Source: DATAVK01 sp036267755
GTDB lineage: Bacteria; Actinomycetota; Actinomycetes; JAFAQI01
DNA length: 64,000 bases
Direction of reading: 5' to 3'
NCBI GenBank assembly: GCA_036267755.1
Contig: DATAVK010000077.1
Location: forward strand, 15,093 to 79,092
Below, one piece after another: positions 34,549-42,654 of the stretch. Position 1 is the stretch's first letter. Each line of letters begins with the position of its first letter. A program made the translations under genes and the position numbers. A model generated the notes under the pieces. The model was not told the origin of the DNA. It was given only the letters and a program-made list of their open reading frames with translations, and made no database searches.

Positions 34549-35595
34549 GTGCGTGCACTGACCGTCAAGCCCACTGTGAAGGACTCGCTGCAGCTCAGCG
34601 ACCTTCCCGATCCTGACGCCGCCGAGGGGTCCGTACTCGTCGCCGGGCTCGAGGTGGGCCTGTGCGGCACCGACGTCGAGATCGTCTCCGGTGCCTACGG
34701 CGCCGCGCCGCCGGGCCACGAGCTGCTGGTGCTCGGACACGAGAACCTCGGCCGAGTCCGAGAGGCACCGGCGGGTGGGGAACTTCATGAGGGCGATCTC
34801 GTCGTCGGCATTGTGCGGCGACCTGACCCGGTTCCCTGCGGCGCGTGTGCTGCCGGCGAGTGGGACATGTGCCGCAACGGCAAGTACACCGAGCACGGAA
34901 TCATGGGTCTCGACGGATTCGCGCGGGAGCTGTGGCGCGCCGAGCCGGACGCCATGGTGCGGCTGGACCCGGGACTGTCCGAGGTCGGCGTGTTGCTCGA
35001 GCCGACCACGATCGTCGCCAAGGCCTGGGAGCAGATCGACCGGATCGGCACCCGCGCGTTCTACGACCCGCACGTTGCGGTCGTTACCGGTGCCGGCCCG
35101 GTCGGGCTGCTGGCGGCGCTGCTCGGCGTGCAGCGCGGCCTTGAGGTGCATGTGTTCGATCAGGTCACGTCCGGGCCCAAGCCGGCACTGGTCGCGGACC
35201 TCGGAGCGACCTACCACTCCGACACGCTGACCGATTCTGGGATCCAGGGTGACGTGCTCGTTGAGTGCACTGGCGTGGCGTCGGTCATCGTGGAAGCCCT
35301 CAGTGGCGGCGCCATCGACGCCATCACGTGCCTGACCGGCGTGTCGACTCCGGGAAAGCAGGAGGACCTGGACATCGGGGCGCTGAACCGGAGCTGGGTG
35401 CTGCGCAACGACGTCGTCTTCGGCAGCGTCAACGCCAACCGACGGCACTACGACGCGGCTGCGAAGGCACTCGCTGCTGCCGACCCCGCGTGGCTGGGGC
35501 GGCTGATCACGCGCCGGGTGCCGCTGGCGCGCTACGCCGACGCGTTCGCGCGAGGCGAAGACGACGTGAAGGTCGTCTTGGACCTGGGAGCATGA
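34549..35595 (+). CDS. Glucose 1-dehydrogenase-like zinc alcohol dehydrogenase
   Basis: 348 residues. Medium-chain dehydrogenase with CGTD (catalytic zinc), LGHENLGRV, a cysteine cluster CGACAAGEWDMCRNG for structural metal, and Rossmann motif VTGAGPVGLLAALLG. The C-terminal half resembles the Glu_dehyd_C family, with NDVVFGSVNANRRHYDAAA that in glucose dehydrogenases contacts NADP and sugar. GTG at 34549 with GGGAGG upstream. It probably oxidises a sugar; glucose itself is not proved. Confidence 0.88.
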   Translation: MRALTVKPTVKDSLQLSDLPDPDAAEGSVLVAGLEVGLCGTDVEIVSGAYGAAPPGHELLVLGHENLGRVREAPAGGELHEGDLVVGIVRRPDPVPCGACAAGEWDMCRNGKYTEHGIMGLDGFARELWRAEPDAMVRLDPGLSEVGVLLEPTTIVAKAWEQIDRIGTRAFYDPHVAVVTGAGPVGLLAALLGVQRGLEVHVFDQVTSGPKPALVADLGATYHSDTLTDSGIQGDVLVECTGVASVIVEALSGGAIDAITCLTGVSTPGKQEDLDIGALNRSWVLRNDVVFGSVNANRRHYDAAAKALAAADPAWLGRLITRRVPLARYADAFARGEDDVKVVLDLGA

Positions 35596-36588
35596 TCATG
35601 GTGCGCTCAACCGGGTGCTAGCAGCGCGCGCGACCGCGAGCGCAACCACCATGCTGACGACCAGAAGTACGTCGAGCGAACCCGCGCGGAAGATGTCGTT
35701 TGAGCCGGCCGGGGACGTGACCACCCACCAGGCGGCTGACCCGAGGATGCCGAGCATGCCGATGGCGGCTGCCCGGGCCAGCCGCGCTTCGACGGTCAAG
35801 GCCGTCGGGGACCAGCTGACCCGGCGCACCAGCCGCACCGCACCGAGCCCAGTCACCGCAAGAGTGATGGGACTGACCACGGTCCAGACCAGCTGGCCGA
35901 GCGGCAACGCCAGCAGGTCGTGCGGATGCGCCCAATACGCCGTCAATCCCACGGTCTCGGCCCAACCGAAGCCGGCGAGGTGCTCGGGAAGCACCGGTAG
36001 GTGGCCCGGAAAGAACAGTGGAGACCGACCCGGTTCGCCAGCTGCACCGGGCCATCCGCCCTGCACGTGAAGTCCGCCGATGACGAGGATGCCGACACCT
36101 GCAGCGACCACCGCGATCGGGCCGATGATCGATCGTCCGTTGCCGTGCCGGAGATCGCTCAGCACGGCGAACCCGACCGGCATCGCGGCAAGCAGCGCCA
36201 GCAGGACGAGATAGGCGATGCCGACAGACATCACCACGACACCGGTCGTCACCGCCGGGCTGTCGGGTGGCGCCAGGCGAGATCCGACGACGAGCTGGGA
36301 CCACAACGACGTACCGCACACCACGAAGGCCATGACGGCGACCCCCGTCGTCGCCAGCGCGCCTTGCGGATGGGTGGCGGTGCGATGACCGAGACCGGCC
36401 ACCGATAGTCGGGCCGCCACGCCGTTGACGACCACGTCGCCGGTACGCCGCAACGACCGTGGCCGCTCGGCGAGATCAGCGACCAGCAACTCGGTGAACT
36501 CCTCGCCGTACCGGTCTCGCCAGCTTCGTGGGTACCACCGCAGCAGTCGTTCGGCCTGCCTGGTCGCGCCGCCGGTCCCGGTCGTCAT
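35596..36588 (-). CDS. PadR-linked integral membrane protein
   Basis: 330 residues. A cytoplasmic N-terminus with the motif RLLRWYPRSWRDRYGEEFTE, common in actinobacterial membrane proteins paired with PadR regulators, precedes about seven or eight membrane segments. No ATPase or enzyme motif. It overlaps the padR-like gene by four bases, so the regulator probably controls it. Function unknown; a transport or stress role is inferred only from such pairs. Confidence 0.78.
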   Translation of the reverse strand: MTTGTGGATRQAERLLRWYPRSWRDRYGEEFTELLVADLAERPRSLRRTGDVVVNGVAARLSVAGLGHRTATHPQGALATTGVAVMAFVVCGTSLWSQLVVGSRLAPPDSPAVTTGVVVMSVGIAYLVLLALLAAMPVGFAVLSDLRHGNGRSIIGPIAVVAAGVGILVIGGLHVQGGWPGAAGEPGRSPLFFPGHLPVLPEHLAGFGWAETVGLTAYWAHPHDLLALPLGQLVWTVVSPITLAVTGLGAVRLVRRVSWSPTALTVEARLARAAAIGMLGILGSAAWWVVTSPAGSNDIFRAGSLDVLLVVSMVVALAVARAASTRLSAP

Positions 36589-36962
36589 GCCGATTTCCAG
36601 CTGCTGCGTAACCGGCGCAAGCCGACGTCGGCCACCCGGCGCTGGTCGGCGAGGTGCTCGCGCAGTGCCGTCGCACCGGCAGCGGTCAGCTGATAGGGAC
36701 GCCGGCGGTCGTCGCTCGCCAGTGCCTCGATCAGCCCCTGCCCCTCGAGTCGAGTGAGGGCCTCATACAACGTCCCCGGGGCGAGCCGGACGCTGGCGAA
36801 GTCTTCGATGTCCTTCGTGAGCGCATATCCATGCTTGGGACCCTCGGCGAGGCTCGAGAGGATGAGCGTCGCCGGCCCGGCGTACCGGCCGAACCCACCC
36901 AGCGACTCCGGGGATGCGGCGTCGGCCGGTCGAGCGGTGCCGCGCTTCGCCATGGCGGTCAC
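36585..36962 (-). CDS. PadR-family transcriptional regulator
   Basis: 125 residues: winged helix with LILSSLAEGPKHGYALTKDIEDFASVRLAPGTLYEALTRLEGQGLIEAL and the wing DDRRRPYQLTAAG, as in PadR repressors. The GTG at 36962 overlaps the stop of the upstream gene (GTGA) and has GGAG at good distance; ATG 36953 is the alternative. It sits in the middle of a four-gene leftward operon. Such proteins respond to small ligands and usually repress their own operon. Confidence 0.9.
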   Translation of the reverse strand: MTAMAKRGTARPADAASPESLGGFGRYAGPATLILSSLAEGPKHGYALTKDIEDFASVRLAPGTLYEALTRLEGQGLIEALASDDRRRPYQLTAAGATALREHLADQRRVADVGLRRLRSSWKSA

Positions 36963-38050
36963 CTTACTCCGGCAGGCGATGCATCGGGGACCGAAACTGG
37001 CGGCGGGTGCAAGAGAGAGGGCAGCCGAGCGGACAGGAAGCTGCGTGGGAACCGATCACGAAGCCGCCAGATCCCGGCATCGACGACGAAGTGCGCCATG
37101 ACCACACCGAGATACCCGCCGTAGATCAGGTGAGCGACCGAGCCGCCGGTGTGGAGATGGGAGGCACGATTCAATCCGAGGCCACCGAGCACCGCCGCGG
37201 CGAGCAGCGCGATCCTCTGCGCGACGGGTCGTCGCCCGGCGCGGGGCCCGACGGTCACCATCCCGACCAGCACGAGGTACTGCAGCCCGTGCGCGATCGT
37301 CATCCCACCGACGGCGGCGTACGGCGAGGCGAACACGAAGATCGGCAACGGGAAGCCGACCGCGAGCAGATAGGCGGCGCAGTAGCCGGCGGGTCGGTCG
37401 CGGGCCGGTCGCTGTAGCAACGCGACCAGGCCGACCGCGGCACTTGCCACGAAACCCACGGTCACGACGTGGAACGGGACGGCCGGGTACCAGCCACGGC
37501 GCGGATGCAGTGACAACTGCAGGGTTCCGGGGTGCAGCATCAGCGCCGCGATCCCAGCCCAACCGGTGGCCAGAATCGACCAGCGCTCGAGTCGAGTGAG
37601 TGGCCCAAGCCCGAGGGCCGTTGCCGCCAGCGCCGTAATGCCGAGGTTCTGCTTCTGGAAGTGGAAGAACTGCCAGCCGAAATAGCCGAGCAGAACGATC
37701 GCGAGGTCACGCGGTGACAGCAGCGTGGCCATCACGCCGGACACCGCGACCAGAGCCAGCGGAACGATCACGTACCGAGCCGATCTCTCCGGGGCGTGCG
37801 CCCGGACCTCACGGAACGAAAACAGCCATCCGGTCCCGGCGATGTGCACCGACGACCCGACGAACAACAACCATCCCAACCCGTACGCCGGCGCGGCCCC
37901 GGCGGCCGGCGATGTCGCGATGGCCAGCCCGAACGCTCCGACGGTGAGTGCGACGGTCGTCCACAACCACGCCTGCGAGGTGCCGCTTCGGGCTGGCCGA
38001 CCCGGGATGGCGATCGGCTTGGCGGCGAAGGTCGGCGTCTCAGCCACCAC
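36959..38050 (-). CDS. Polytopic membrane protein, unknown
   Basis: 363 residues, about ten hydrophobic segments. Conserved-looking polar positions inside the membrane region are GWQFFHFQKQNLG near residue 125 and the C-terminal HFVVDAGIWRLRDR. That His/Asp/Trp/Arg pattern recurs in Brp/Blh-like and other uncharacterised membrane enzymes, so a membrane enzyme rather than a transporter is possible. It overlaps the small upstream gene by 11 bases and the padR-like gene by four. Confidence 0.75.
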   Translation of the reverse strand: MVAETPTFAAKPIAIPGRPARSGTSQAWLWTTVALTVGAFGLAIATSPAAGAAPAYGLGWLLFVGSSVHIAGTGWLFSFREVRAHAPERSARYVIVPLALVAVSGVMATLLSPRDLAIVLLGYFGWQFFHFQKQNLGITALAATALGLGPLTRLERWSILATGWAGIAALMLHPGTLQLSLHPRRGWYPAVPFHVVTVGFVASAAVGLVALLQRPARDRPAGYCAAYLLAVGFPLPIFVFASPYAAVGGMTIAHGLQYLVLVGMVTVGPRAGRRPVAQRIALLAAAVLGGLGLNRASHLHTGGSVAHLIYGGYLGVVMAHFVVDAGIWRLRDRFPRSFLSARLPSLLHPPPVSVPDASPAGVR

Positions 38051-38258
38051 CGCAACCTCCGGCGGCTCCCGCCGTACCGGTCAGCAGGTAGCCCACCGCA
38101 ATCAGGACGCCGGCCAGGATCGCAACCGTCAGCGCCAGAGCAGCGACTGCCCGCACGGCGCCCGCGGCGACGTGCCATCGCGGCCGCCCGTCATCACTCT
38201 GGAGAGCCACGCGATGGCGTGCGCTGTACATGGCGAGGGTCAACTCGGAAGGCATCAT
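38040..38258 (-). CDS. Small single-span membrane protein
   Basis: 72 residues starting at the first of two adjacent ATGs (38258 or 38255). It has a short basic N-terminus and one long hydrophobic helix (VRAVAALALTVAILAGVLIA), and ends in a Gly/Cys run (GAAGGCGGG). It is the first gene of the leftward operon with the PadR gene. No family recognised. A cluster of CGAACTA half-sites lies just upstream. Confidence 0.65.
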   Translation of the reverse strand: MMPSELTLAMYSARHRVALQSDDGRPRWHVAAGAVRAVAALALTVAILAGVLIAVGYLLTGTAGAAGGCGGG

Positions 38259-38268
38259 GCCGGCACCG

Positions 38269-38317
38269 TAGTTCGTCGTACGGTATATCGTCAACCGAAC
38301 TATCGTGATCCGAACTA
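38269..38317. promoter_or_regulatory. Three CGAACTA half-sites upstream of the PadR operon
   Basis: TAGTTCG (38269-38275) is inverted relative to two direct copies of CCGAACTA (38295-38302 and 38310-38317, 15-bp step). They lie directly upstream of the leftward operon that contains the PadR gene; the last copy overlaps the stop codon of the LCP gene. The spacing suggests a protein-binding region, with PadR as one candidate. Confidence 0.5.
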
Positions 38318-39505
38318 CTTCAGGCAGCCTTCCTTGGAGGCAGTCTTCGCGTGGATCGGCTTGTGACTAGCTCCACCGGAAGTCGCGGTCGCGGGGATCG
38401 GCCGGTCGTGGAGGATCGCCTGCCACAGCTGCGGCGCCTTCGTTGGGTCCCACTGCACGTCCGCGCTGGGTACGCCGGACGACGGCGAGGGGTTGAGCGG
38501 AACGGTAAGCAGCTGGACACCGCCGGACCCCACGTTGTGCAGCGCCGATGCCAGCTGCTGCATCGTCGAGAAGCCGAACCCATCCGTCGTCAGCGAGTGA
38601 GCGACGGCGGAGAGCACCTTGGTGAGCTTGACCGGGTTGAGCAGCAGGCTGCCGCTGGTGACCTTCCGGATCATCGCGCCGATGAACTGCTGCTGCCGCT
38701 TGATCCGGGAGATGTCGCTGCCGTTACCGATGCCGTACCGGGCGCGCATCAGGTCCAGCGCCTGGCCACCGTTGATCTCGACGTCCTTGCCTGCCGGCAG
38801 CTTGAGACCGCTCCCGATCGGCGTGCCGGTGGCAGGATCGATGCGCTTCGGGTCGCTCAGCGGCTGGGCGACGCACATCCGGACACCACCCAGCGCCTCG
38901 ACGATGTGCTCGAACCCGACGAAGTTGACGACGGCGTAGTGGTCGATCCGGATGTCGGTGAGGTGCTGGATCGCCGTGATGGTGCAGCTGGCGCCGCCCT
39001 CGGAGAAGGCCGCGTTGAACTTCGACATGAACGGCTTCGAATGCTTGCCGTGCGGCAGGTTGCAGGCGGGGATCTGCACGTAAGAGTCACGGGGGATGCT
39101 GACCAAGGTCGCGTGCTTGCCGCCGGCCGAGATGTGCAGGATCAGCGTCGTGTCCGAGCGTTGACCGGGGACGTCGGACCCACCCGTGCCCTTTCCGTTG
39201 GATCCAGACCGGCTGTCCGAGCCGATCAGCAGGAAGTTCTCAGCGTTCGCGACCGGCTTTGGCGGTGGCGGCCCGGCCGGGACGGGCCGCGCGACGGTGA
39301 TGCCGCCCTCGATGTGTCGAGCCACGAAGAAGACAGTCCCGCCGGCCAGTACGACGACGACGGCGAGACCCAGCGCCGTCCAGCGCAGCACACCGACCCA
39401 GCGCGGTCTCGGACCTTGGGCCGCCCTACGGGCTCGCCGGCCCTCGCGCCACGACGAGAATCGCCCGCGCAGTGAAGGCGGCGTCGGTCCACTCGAGGTC
39501 GTCAC
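38315..39505 (-). CDS. LytR-CpsA-Psr (LCP) cell-wall glycopolymer ligase
   Basis: About 396 residues: cytoplasmic basic N-terminus, one membrane helix (LRWTALGLAVVVVLAGGTVF), then an LCP catalytic domain. Visible LCP motifs are NFLLIGSDSR, RSDTTLILHI, LVSIPRDSYV, FNAAFSEGG, the HYAVVNFVGF stretch, and LMRARYGIGNGSDISRIKRQQQF. These bind a pyrophosphate-lipid substrate through Arg/Asp residues and attach polymers to peptidoglycan. GTG at 39505 is chosen; TTG or GTG codons upstream also exist. Divergent from the secreted glycosidase gene. Confidence 0.93.
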   Translation of the reverse strand: MTTSSGPTPPSLRGRFSSWREGRRARRAAQGPRPRWVGVLRWTALGLAVVVVLAGGTVFFVARHIEGGITVARPVPAGPPPPKPVANAENFLLIGSDSRSGSNGKGTGGSDVPGQRSDTTLILHISAGGKHATLVSIPRDSYVQIPACNLPHGKHSKPFMSKFNAAFSEGGASCTITAIQHLTDIRIDHYAVVNFVGFEHIVEALGGVRMCVAQPLSDPKRIDPATGTPIGSGLKLPAGKDVEINGGQALDLMRARYGIGNGSDISRIKRQQQFIGAMIRKVTSGSLLLNPVKLTKVLSAVAHSLTTDGFGFSTMQQLASALHNVGSGGVQLLTVPLNPSPSSGVPSADVQWDPTKAPQLWQAILHDRPIPATATSGGASHKPIHAKTASKEGCLK

Positions 39506-39532
39506 AGTCCTGGTGTCATACCCGGTCGGGGT

Positions 39533-39549
39533 GGGTGGTTTAACCGCCC
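39533..39549. promoter_or_regulatory. Palindrome between LCP and glycosidase genes
   Basis: GGGTGGTT-T-AACCGCCC has eight-base arms with one mismatch. A further GGGCGGTT half-site lies at 39627-39634 in the same divergent gap. Together they may be a shared operator. The rest of the 197-bp gap shows an AT-richer stretch at 39670-39680 before the ATG at 39703 but no recognisable riboswitch. Confidence 0.4.
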
Positions 39550-39702
39550 CTCGTCGGGGGCACAACACAAGGCCGCCCTCCGGAGACGCCTAAAAACCGT
39601 TGATAGTCAAGGGCCGTCACCCGAACGGGCGGTTTCCGGTCAAACGCCTCGGGGATCAACAGGGAGACAGTTATTTTCATTCGCTGATGGGGGGAAGACG
39701 CC

Positions 39703-41298
39703 ATGCCCACGGTGTCCAAGGCCTTTCAGCGGATCGGCGGCGCAGCCGTGGCCGCTGGGTTGCTCGTGCCTGTGATGGCGGTTGCCGCGAACGCCGGGCC
39801 GCATTCGAGCGCTGCCCACGCCAGCTCGTGCTCCAGCAAGGCGGCGACTAGCACCTCGGTCGCCCGGCTCGGCGCCGGTGTCAGCCTCACGACCGGCCAG
39901 GCGGGCAACCTCTACCCGGCCGGTTCGTCGACGCACCTGCTGGTCACCGACCCGTCCAGCGGACCCGCCACTCAGCAGGTCCGGCTGCAGGTGAGCAACC
40001 AGACCCAGTCCTTGGGCACAGTTCAGGCGTCCGTGAGCCGTCCCGCCGCGAAGGCCGCTGCAACCAGCGCGCGGAAGTCCGTGAAGGTGCCGAACCGTCC
40101 GGGCTGGTACCAGATCCGCGCCGAGCGGGTCAGCGGCAGCCAGGTCCTCGGCGTCAGCTGCCTCTGGTACGGCGTCGCGATGCCGAACGCCGCACTCAAC
40201 CTCGACACCCTGCCCGCTGGCAAGGACTGGGGCGGTCCCGGCCCGCTGCGCGACGTGGCGCTCAGCGCCCAGCTCGGGCTCAACGTCGTACGGATCCAGC
40301 TCAACGTCGACAGCTTCCTCGCGAACCCCGGCTACGCCGACCCCGAGCTCACGCAGGCCGCCCACCGGGCCGCCAAGCTGGGCCTGCGGTTCGTGGTTCA
40401 GATCGGTCAGGGCGCTCCCGACGAGACCGCCGCCGTCAAGAACGGCAGCTGGGGTCACCTGGTCCGCCGGATCGTCACGCAGTACCCCGCGGTGCGCTAC
40501 TGGTCGCCCTGGAACGAGCCCAACGCCGGCGAGTTCTTCTACGGCAGCGTGAAGACCTACATCGACCGAGTCCTCGTGCCAGCCGACAAGGCAGTCCACG
40601 CGGTCAGCCCCGAGGCGAAGGTCGTCGGCGGATCCGCCATCGGTGACGACGCCCCGTGGTGGAACAAGTTCGCGGCCCTCGGCGGCTTCCACGACTGCGA
40701 CGCGATCTCCGTGAACCCCTACACCTCCTACCTCGGCGCTCCCGAGACAGCAGGCCTGCTCGGCGACCTGCGGCTGGTCCGCAGCCTCGCGAAGAGCCAC
40801 GGCGCGTCGCACAAGCCGATCCTCGACACCGAGTCGGCCTACCCCTCGACCTACCAGGGCGTGCACGCCAATCTCAGCACCCAGGCCGACTACGTCTCCC
40901 GTAAGTACGTGCTCGAGCGGGCGCTGGGTGTCGACTCCGGCGAGTACCTGATCGAGGGCGGCTACCAGAACTGGGACATCATCGACTACAACCACGGTGT
41001 GAAGCCCGCCGCCATGGCGCTGTCCGCGGCATCCACCCTGCTGGCCCACCGCCACTTCGTCGGATGGGTCCACACCGGCAAGGCCGACGTCTACGCCGCT
41101 CGCTTCTCGGCGGCGCACGGGAGCAGCCACCAGCTCATCGTCACCTGGTCGTCGAAGGGCTCGCACAGGGTTGGTCTGCACGGCACTCACGCCGGCTACA
41201 GCGTCTTCGGCGCACCGGCCCGGTTCAGCGGCCACGTGATGGCAACCGGAGCCCTCAGCTTCCTGAGCGTGTCGGCCGGTTCCAACCCGCTCGTCTGA
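39703..41298 (+). CDS. Secreted clan GH-A glycoside hydrolase (GH39-like)
   Basis: 531 residues with a Sec signal peptide (to about NAG-PHSS, residue 31). A linker or beta-domain follows, and a TIM barrel from about 170. The acid/base Glu lies in YWSPWNEPNAGEF (the N-E-P motif of clan GH-A) and the nucleophile Glu in PILDTESAYPS, with the expected strand spacing. A C-terminal beta-domain follows. GH39-like enzymes act on xylosides, iduronides or exopolysaccharides; substrate unknown. It is divergent from an LCP ligase, so a role in cell-wall or capsule polymer turnover is reasonable. Confidence 0.85.
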   Translation: MPTVSKAFQRIGGAAVAAGLLVPVMAVAANAGPHSSAAHASSCSSKAATSTSVARLGAGVSLTTGQAGNLYPAGSSTHLLVTDPSSGPATQQVRLQVSNQTQSLGTVQASVSRPAAKAAATSARKSVKVPNRPGWYQIRAERVSGSQVLGVSCLWYGVAMPNAALNLDTLPAGKDWGGPGPLRDVALSAQLGLNVVRIQLNVDSFLANPGYADPELTQAAHRAAKLGLRFVVQIGQGAPDETAAVKNGSWGHLVRRIVTQYPAVRYWSPWNEPNAGEFFYGSVKTYIDRVLVPADKAVHAVSPEAKVVGGSAIGDDAPWWNKFAALGGFHDCDAISVNPYTSYLGAPETAGLLGDLRLVRSLAKSHGASHKPILDTESAYPSTYQGVHANLSTQADYVSRKYVLERALGVDSGEYLIEGGYQNWDIIDYNHGVKPAAMALSAASTLLAHRHFVGWVHTGKADVYAARFSAAHGSSHQLIVTWSSKGSHRVGLHGTHAGYSVFGAPARFSGHVMATGALSFLSVSAGSNPLV

Positions 41299-41308
41299 TT
41301 CACCCGCC

Positions 41309-42637
41309 TCAGCGCAGCCGGTACAGCACTTCGCCGGCATCCGGTACGACGAGGGTGTCCGGGTCGGCCTCGTAACCGGGGATGTCAATGCTGGCGGGAT
41401 CCAGATAGCCCAAGTTGACCGACCGCACCACAGCCTCGGGAATGCCGGTCGCCAGGGTGACCCTCACCCGGTCGTGCTCGCCGTTGGTCGCATCCCAGGT
41501 GCCGGCGCCGCGCAGGTGGGTCGAATGCGCTAGCACGGACCAGTGGATGTCCTGGAAGTCGTCCCACTGCTTCAGGAAGTAGTCGCGGCAGTGGTAGCCG
41601 ATCCGGTTGATCTCCGGATGCATGGGGGCGATCTCGGTGATGTGCGGCGCATAGATCACGACCTCGCCGCCGTCGGCGATCACCGGCTCGACCTTGTAGA
41701 AGCCCTTTGCCGCCGTCCAGATGTCGTCGTAGCGGCGCGGCATCAGCGAGAGAACACGGTGCACGGGCTCGTGGAGGTAGCGGACATGGGTCAGCGCCGA
41801 GATGTCTGCGGCAGCCGCCCAGGCTCGCTCGGGCGTCCCGAACGCCGCGGCGTGCAACGCGACGCTGCCGGTCTGGACGACCACGCACAGCGCCAGCCGC
41901 TGGGCGGGGATCAGCGCCGCCGCCTCGTCGATCAGTGCCCGCACTGGCGTCGTGCCGCGGGTGCCGATGATGGTGGCACTCGTGATCAGCGCGCCCAGCC
42001 AGTGCGACAGGTCGATGATCTCCTGGCCGGCGACACCGGGGAAGAAGTACTTGTTGCCGCCCGAGAAGCCGACGACCTCGTGCGGGAACACCGGTCCGAC
42101 GACCAGTGCGATGTCGTGCTCCGCCACGGCACGGTTCAGCGTCACGTCTACCGCGCTCGACATCCGACCGTCGGAGAGCTCGGCCACCCGGTTGGCTGGG
42201 ATGGTGCCGAGATCGACGAACGTCCGCGGGTCGTGCCACTCGTGATTGAGCACCGTCAGCCCGGGATACCTGTCGTCGAGCCGGCCGACCGGGTAACCCA
42301 GCCACTCGGCGAGCTCGGGCTCGGACATCGGCGCGTGGGTCCCGAGTGCCACCAGCGCGGTCATCCTCGACACCCGACCGTGCAGGCAGCGATGGATGGC
42401 GTCCAACAGCAGCGGCATCGGGCAGCTGCGAGTGCCATCCGGCACCACGATGCAGACGCTGCGACCGTCGAGATCGAGTGGTTGCAACGATTCCTCGACG
42501 AACTCGATGACCTGGTCGTCGGTGAGTGCGGTGTGGGCAGCGCCGATGACGGCGTCGAACTCCGCGTCGCCGGCATCACGGTCCAGCGGGTTCGTGACAT
42601 AGCCGCTCGGCATCCGGCTCGCCTTCCGTTTAGGCAC
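41309..42637 (-). CDS. LarA-like (DUF2088) nickel-pincer epimerase-family protein
   Basis: 442 residues of the lactate-racemase (LarA) family. N-terminal domain with VCIVVPDGTRSCPMP and LVALGTHAPMSEPEL, then VGPVFPHEVVGFSGGNKYFFPGVAG, which matches the cofactor lysine/His region, and a C-terminal catalytic domain. LarA enzymes use a nickel-pincer nucleotide to racemise or epimerise 2-hydroxy acids. No cofactor-synthesis genes (larB, larC, larE) are in the window. It lies 17 bases from the divergent uronate isomerase gene, so a hydroxy-acid sugar derivative is a likely substrate. GTG 42637 is used; ATG 42613 is the alternative. Confidence 0.85.
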   Translation of the reverse strand: MPKRKASRMPSGYVTNPLDRDAGDAEFDAVIGAAHTALTDDQVIEFVEESLQPLDLDGRSVCIVVPDGTRSCPMPLLLDAIHRCLHGRVSRMTALVALGTHAPMSEPELAEWLGYPVGRLDDRYPGLTVLNHEWHDPRTFVDLGTIPANRVAELSDGRMSSAVDVTLNRAVAEHDIALVVGPVFPHEVVGFSGGNKYFFPGVAGQEIIDLSHWLGALITSATIIGTRGTTPVRALIDEAAALIPAQRLALCVVVQTGSVALHAAAFGTPERAWAAAADISALTHVRYLHEPVHRVLSLMPRRYDDIWTAAKGFYKVEPVIADGGEVVIYAPHITEIAPMHPEINRIGYHCRDYFLKQWDDFQDIHWSVLAHSTHLRGAGTWDATNGEHDRVRVTLATGIPEAVVRSVNLGYLDPASIDIPGYEADPDTLVVPDAGEVLYRLR

Positions 42638-42654
42638 CAGGCCACGCTAGTGAC

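Noticed and set aside
39569..39702. Possible cyclic-di-AMP riboswitch before the glycosidase gene
   Set aside because: Such switches occur before actinobacterial wall hydrolases, but the conserved GGGGAACC-type cores were not found in the gap.
39640..41388. A 582-codon minus-strand frame under the secreted glycosidase
   Set aside because: The plus strand encodes a signal peptide and both catalytic glutamates; the antisense frame has shadow composition only.
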